Positions 58,621 through 64,000 of a DNA stretch of 64,000 bases are shown here, piece after piece. Under the pieces are notes generated by a model. That model was given only the letters and a program-made list of their open reading frames with translations. It was not told the DNA's origin and searched no databases. Position numbers and translations under genes: made by a program. Each line of letters begins with the position of its first letter. Position 1 is the stretch's first letter. The DNA is from Diphasiastrum complanatum (taxonomy: Eukaryota; Streptophyta; Lycopodiopsida; Lycopodiales; Lycopodiaceae): assembly GCA_029204225.1 (NCBI GenBank), contig CM055093.1, positions 21,929,436 to 21,993,435 on the forward strand, given 5' to 3'.

Positions 58621-60319
58621 AGGGCACAGTAAATGGACTACTTCTCGGCATTCACGAGAAGTGGTCCAGTGTCATCGAACGGAGTCCGTTTTGCCTGCCG
58701 TTTGTTCCATACTGTGCTGCTCAACATGAACCCACAGGACCATTTGTAGCTCAATTCTGACACTGTTTGTCCGGAAATGACCTTTTTGATGGGGGGAATG
58801 CCACTAAATGAATTACTTTCCAACATCCCTGAGAACCGGTCCAGTGTCGCCGAACGAAGTCCGTTTTTCATACTGTCAGTTCCGTCCTGAGCAGCATGCC
58901 GATACAAACCTACGACACTAATCTAGGCTCCTATGGTTCAGTACTCACAGCGAAACATGCATCCAAACCCGAAACTCTAAACGTAGTGCTGGGATTCTAG
59001 GCCCGTCGAGCCAGAAATTGGTCAGATTATGTAAAAAAACGGTCAAAACTTCAGTTGAGAGGTATCCACAGGTTTATGGGCTCGACACAAACCCACCGGA
59101 CTATTTGCAGTTCAATTCTGATGTCGTTTGTCTGAAAACGACCTTTTTGTCGAGGGAATGCCACTAAATGGACTACTTTCCAACATCTCCGAGAACCGAT
59201 CCAGTGTCGCCGAATGAAGTCCATTTTTTAGACCGTTTGTTCCGTCCTGTGTTGCACGCCGATACGAACCTACAACACTAAACTGGGCTCTAAATGGTTC
59301 AATACTCACAACGAAATGTGCGTCCGAACCAGAAACCCTAAACGTAGTGCTAGAATTCTAGGCTCGTGGAGCCAGGAATTGGTCAAATTCAGTCAAAAAA
59401 AGTCAGAACTTCGGATAGGAGGTGTCCACAGGTTCGTGGGCTCAACACAAGACCATTTGCAGCTCAATTTCGATGTTGTTTGTCCGGAAATGCCCTTATT
59501 GTCGAGGAGAATGCCACTAAATGAACAATTTTCCAACATTCCCTGGAATTGGTCCATTGTTGCCGAACGAAATCCGTATTTCAGGCCCTCTGTTTTGTCT
59601 TGTGCTACACCATGGCAAACCCACAGGACTAAATCGGGCTCCAAACGGTTCAATACTCACAGCGCAACATGCATCCGAACTAGAAACCCTAAATGCAGTC
59701 TTGGGATTTTAGGCCCGTTGAGTCAAGAATTGGTCGGATTCAGTCAAAAACAGTCAGAACCTCGGACGGTAAGTGTCCAGAGGTTCGTGGGCTCAACACG
59801 AACCCACTAGACCGGTTGTTGCTCAATTTTGACGTCGTATGTTTCAAAATGCCCTTCGTGTTGGGAGGAACGCCACTAGAGCACAATAAATGGATTACTT
59901 TTTGGCATTCTCGAGACGTGGTCCAGTATTGCTGAACGGGCTCCGTCTTGCATGCCGTCTGTTCCATCCAATGTTGCACGTCAAGACAAACCCACATACA
60001 CATACATGTAGTAGCAGCAATAGCACCAGTAACAACAGCACTCGCAGCACTCGTGAATTTAATGGTACACACGCACACATGCACACACACTTTGCACACT
60101 CCACACACTTCGCACATGCACACATTCACACAGACCCACTTCACACACACACAACATTGACTGCTCGGTCGCACGCCTCGACCATCAGCCACCCGTCAAC
60201 GACATACACATAGACATATATGCACAAAAACACACAAATCCACACACATACATATACATGTACACACACACACACACACCCTCAACTGCCCGCCATCGGC
60301 AGGGACTCTTTACTAGTAT

Positions 60320-60331
<12 letters not shown>
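58621..60331 (+). repeat. Left arm of giant inverted repeat, made of ~357-bp tandem units
   Basis: Unit landmarks (A)TGCCACTAAATGRA recur at 58799, 59158, 59511 and, as CGCCACTAGAGCACAATAAATGG, at 59870, giving periods of 359, 353 and 359. The first copy, from 58621, is shortened internally. Each unit includes AACCGGTCCAGTGTCGCCGAACG-like text and GGTGTCCACAGGTT. The innermost part becomes CA-rich. Frames over this region are not genes. Confidence 0.9.
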
Positions 60332-60350
<19 letters not shown>

Positions 60351-60440
60351 AAGAGTGCATCGGTGGAGAGTCAAGGGTGTGTGTGCGTGTACATGTATGT
60401 GTGTGGATTTGTGTGTTTGTGTGCGTATATGTCTATGTGT
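60060..60440. repeat. CA/TG-rich palindrome centre
   Basis: (CA)n on the left and (TG)n on the right meet at about 60331 between ACTAGTA and TACTAGT words, forming the loop region of the inverted repeat. Confidence 0.9.
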
Positions 60441-61646
60441 ATGTCGTTGATGGACGACCGATGGTTTGGGTGGTCGTGGATGGTCGAGGCCTGCGGCTAA
60501 GCAGTCGATGTTGTGTGTGTATGAAGTGGGTCTATGTGAATGTGTGCATGTGTGAAGTGTGTGAAAAAGTGTGTGTGCATGTGTGCATGTGTACCATCAA
60601 ATTCACGGGTGATGCGGGTGCTGTTGTTACCTGCTGCTGCTACTGCATGTATGTGTGCGTTGGTTCATCTCGACGTGCAGCACTGGATGGAACAGACGAC
60701 ATGCAAGACGGAGCCCGTTCAGCAATACTAGACCACGTCTTGAAATTCCAAAAAAGTAGTCCATCTATTGTGCTCTAGTGGCGTTCCTCTCAGCACGAAG
60801 GGCGTGTTCAAGCATACAACGTTGAAATTGAACAACAATTGGTCCAATGAGTTCGTTTTGAGCCCACGAACCTCTAGACATCTACCGTCAGAGAATCTGA
60901 CTGTTTTTTACTGAATCCGACCAATTCCTGGCTCGACGGGCCTAGAATCCCAAGGCTGCATTTAGGGTTTTTGATTCAGATGCACGTTTTGTTGTGAGTA
61001 CTGAACCGTTTGGAGCCCAGTTTAGTCATGTCGGTTCGTCTTGGTGTGTAGCACAGGACAAAATAGAGGGTCGGAAAAACAGACTTCATTCGGCGACACT
61101 GGACCAATTCTTGAGAATGTGAGAAAGTACTCCATTTATTGGCATTCCCCCCGACAAAAAGGGCTTCTTCGGACAAACGGTGTCACGTTGAAATTGAGCT
61201 ACAAATGAACCTACGGATTTGTGTCGAGCCCACAAACATGTGGACACCTCCCGCCGTCTGAAGCTTTGACCATTTTTTACTAGATTTGACCAATTTCTTG
61301 CTCGACGGGCTTAGAATCCCAGGACTGCGTTTAGGGTTTATGGTTTGGATGCATGTTTTTTTGTGAGTAATAAACCGTTTGTAGCTTGGTTTAGTCCTGT
61401 AGATTTGTCTCGGCATGCGGCACAAGACGGAATAGAGGGTCTGAAAAATGGACTCCGTTCGGCGACACTGGACCAGTTCTTGAGAATGTTGGAAAGTAGT
61501 CCATTTGGATGAATTCCCCTTCGGTAGAAAGGGCGTTTTTGGACAAACGACATCGGAATTGAGCTGCAAATGAACCTATGGGTTCATGTCGAGACCACGA
61601 ACCTGTGGACGCCTCTCGTTCAAAGTTTGGACCATTTTTTACTGAA
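60332..61646 (-). repeat. Right arm of giant inverted repeat
   Basis: Carries the reverse complement of the left arm in mirrored order. The inner CA tract faces a TG tract, and ACTCTTTACTAGT at 60307-60319 mirrors ACTAGTAAAGAGT at about 60344. The GCTCTAGTGGCG copy at 60773 and the later landmarks at about 61140 and 61510 match the left-arm landmarks at nearly equal distances from the centre. Similarity ends near 61646, where the minisatellite begins. Confidence 0.9.
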
Positions 61647-61671
61647 ACTAGGCTCTACCATGTAGGCCTGA

Positions 61672-61672
61672 G

Positions 61673-61771
<99 letters not shown>

Positions 61772-61776
61772 AGAGA
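61672..61776. repeat. (GA)n microsatellite
   Basis: About 105 bases of GA repeats at the left edge of the minisatellite. Confidence 0.97.
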
Positions 61777-63397
61777 ATTGGGCCTCGAAAGTTGCCACGT
61801 AGGCCTACCATGTGAAAAATCATGTAGGCTTGGGATTGTCCATGTGGCAAGCCATGTAGGCCTACCATAGACTTGTGTGGCTTCCCATATGGCCTACAAT
61901 AGGCTTGTGTAGTAGGCCACATAGGCCTACTATCTAGCAAGCCTATCATAGGTTGCCACATGGCAAGCCAGGTAGGCCTGCCACATGGCAAATCATGCAA
62001 GCTTGGGGTTTGGCACATGGCAAGCCATGTCAACCTACCATAGGCTTGTGAGGCAAGCCAACAAAGCTCTACCATATAGGCCTGAGTGGACCCAGAGAGA
62101 GATAGATATAGAGAGGTGGGCTCAAAAGCTGACACATGGCAAGCCATGTAGGCCTACCATAGGCTTGCATGGCAGACCACATAGGCATGGCATAGGCCTC
62201 ATGTCTGCCATGCAAGCATGTTGCAAGCCAACCAGGCTCTGCCATGTAGGCTTGAGTGGACATAGAGAGAGAAAGAGGTGGGGCTTGCAAGCAACCACGT
62301 AGGCCTGCCACATGGAAAACTATATAGGGTAGATACTTCCCATGTCGTAAGCCACGTAGGACTACCATAGGCTTGTGTAGCAAGCCACATAGGCATGTCA
62401 TAGATCTACTATCTGCCAATCTTGTCATAGGCTGCCACATGGAAAGCCACGTAGGTCTACCATGTGGCAAGTCTTGCAAGCTTAGGGTTTGCCATATGGC
62501 AAACCACGTAGGTCCTAACATAGGCTTGTGTGGCAAGCCAACCAAGCTTTGCCACGTAGGTCTGAGTGGACCTAGAGAGAGAAAGAGGTGGGGCTCAAAA
62601 GTTGCCACGTGGCAAGCCACGTAGGCCTACCATAGGCTTGTGTGGCTTGTCACATGGCCTACCATAGGCTTTAGTAACAGGCCACATAGGCCTGCTATCT
62701 ACCAAGTCTGTCATAGGCTACCACGTGGCAAGTCACGTATGGTTTCCATGTGGCAAATCATGCAGGCTTGGAGTTAGCCATGTGGCAAGCCACGTAGGCC
62801 CATCATAGGTTGGCGAGTCAACCAGGCACTGCCTATGTGGTCTGCTATTTGCTAAGCCTGTCGCACACTGCCATGTGCCAAGCCACGTAGGTCTGCCACA
62901 TGCTAACCCCAAGCCTGCATGAGGTTTGAGGTTTACCATGTGGGAGATATAGGTGGACTCAAAAGTTACCACGCAGGCCTACCATAGGCTTGCGTGGCAG
63001 GCCACATAGGCATGGCATAGGTCTGATGTCTACCACGCAAGCATATTGCAAGCTACCACATAGGCTTGCTATAGGCTTGTGTGGCAAGCCAACCAAGCTC
63101 TGCCATGTAGGCTTGAGTGGACCTAGAGAGAGAGAGAGAGAGCTAGGTCTCACACGTTGCCAACGTGGCAAGCCACGTAGGCATGTCATGAGACAAACCA
63201 CGCAGGCTTGGGACTTTCCATGTGTCAAGCCACGTAGGCCTATCTTAGGCTTGTGTGGCAGGTCATATAGGCATGACATAGGCTTGATGTCTGCCATGCA
63301 GGCATGTTGCAGTCTGCCTACATAGACTTGACATAGGCTTGTGTGGCAAGCCAACTAAGCTATGCACCACATAGGTTTGCCATGTAGGCTTGGGTGC

Positions 63398-63402
<5 letters not shown>

Positions 63403-63446
<44 letters not shown>

Positions 63447-63448
63447 GT
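63403..63448. repeat. (GA)n microsatellite
   Basis: GA repeats ending in GTGAGTGAGTGAG, at the right edge of the minisatellite. Confidence 0.95.
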
Positions 63449-63470
63449 GAGTGAGTTTGTGAGAGGGGCC

Positions 63471-63865
63471 CACTAGGCCTACATTTTGAAGCCTTCCCAG
63501 CCCTTCACAGCCGATTTTTCCTGCATAGAAAATGCATTTTTATTTCAGCCTTTCCTGTGGAAAGTTTGATAATTTAAAAAATTCTTAGGGCAACCCTTCA
63601 AATTCTTGATAATGAGAGTCACATTTGTTTAACACTTTCACCATGAAAGTATGCACATGCACTTCAAAACACTATGTGTGTTGGTAAAGGGTAATTGAAT
63701 TTGGAGTGGGCCCCTTATATGCATGGAGAGGAGGGCCATGCATCCTTTTCCCCATACATGCATTCCCCAAGTTTATGTGTATGCATGGGTGAGGGGAGGA
63801 GGATGCATGGGTGCACCCATACACATGCGCAAAAGTGTACATGAGTTTAAATATATAGATAGATA
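63471..63865. other. Unique spacer, no gene recognised
   Basis: Mixed sequence with ATGCATG-rich stretches between the minisatellite and the last microsatellite. Confidence 0.6.
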
Positions 63866-63892
63866 CTCTCTCTCTCTCTCTCTCTCTTCTCG

Positions 63893-63945
<53 letters not shown>

Positions 63946-64000
63946 TCTCTCTTCTCTCTCTCTCTCTCTCGTTGACGTGCGCACGCACGCACGCGTGCAC
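63866..64000. repeat. (CT)n microsatellite followed by (CGCA)n
   Basis: CT repeats with a few interruptions to about 63971, then GCGCACGCACGCACGCGTGCAC to the window end. Confidence 0.96.

Larger units (their letters stand above)
61647..63470. repeat. Complex minisatellite: CCACGTAGGCCTACCATAGG units with GA-rich spacers
   Basis: Dozens of variants of TGGCAAGCCACGTAGGCC and TACCATAGGCTTGTGTGG alternate, many with internal palindromes (CCTACCATAGG, TGCCACGTGGCA). A GA-rich marker (GAGTGGACCTAGAGAGAGAAAGAGG and variants) recurs at about 61671, 62085, 62249, 62561, 62949, 63111 and 63389, so there is a higher-order pattern. The long frames across it are by-products of a repeat length often divisible by three. 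Confidence 0.93.

Noticed and set aside
59316-61569. Open frames of 60-160 codons in the inverted repeat
   Set aside because: They appear in several frames and mirror each other across the palindrome; no family resemblance.
61578-63354. Several open frames of 60-180 codons on both strands
   Set aside because: They follow the minisatellite and GA repeats; residues repeat with the DNA units and overlap on both strands.

Overview
The window is plant nuclear DNA dominated by decayed transposable elements, with two spliced host genes embedded in it. Ty1/copia and Ty3/gypsy retrotransposons with initiator-Met-tRNA primer sites, telo-box motifs (AAACCCTA) and GT-AG introns stretched to 2-8 kb point to a land plant with a large genome. 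The host proteins differ noticeably from the flowering-plant versions I know, so a fern, lycophyte or similar lineage is possible, but the species cannot be fixed from this sequence.

Layout. 0.3-4.3 kb: last six exons of the actin-capping protein beta subunit gene (+), with a LINE fragment in its longest intron. 4.3-9 kb: no recognisable gene. 9.0-11.1 kb: a broken copia element (-) whose LTR abuts a histone H3/CENH3-like pseudogene with a long basic Ser/Pro/Lys tail (11.1-11.85 kb). 15.5-24.1 kb: the SRP14 gene (-), whose 7.6-kb second intron contains a decayed copia element (A1) on the opposite strand. 27.1-38.8 kb: a nest of LTR elements. Copia B is internally deleted. Copia A2 (same family as A1) is interrupted by a young non-autonomous LTR element N with a CATGT target-site duplication, and by two LTR-derived patches. 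About 40 kb: right end of a CACTA transposon. 44.6-47 kb: gypsy remnant (-). 48.4-52.9 kb: 5'-truncated copia C, with an intact integrase but with reverse transcriptase replaced by an unrelated open frame. 53.6-56.7 kb: gypsy integrase remnant followed by an unrecognised ORF with its own TATA box. 56.8-57.5 kb: possible cytochrome P450 remnant. 58.6-61.65 kb: a giant inverted repeat whose arms are built from ~357-bp tandem units. 61.65-63.45 kb: a complex minisatellite, then microsatellites.

Only the two host genes look functional: a regulator of actin filament ends and a subunit of the signal recognition particle. No element appears autonomous; each has deletions, stops, frameshifts or lost catalytic residues. 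The most unusual items are the CENH3-like pseudogene with its C-terminal tail, the foldback-like inverted array, the foreign ORF in place of RT in copia C, and an LTR-derived ~590-bp segment present at two unrelated sites with nearly the same boundaries.
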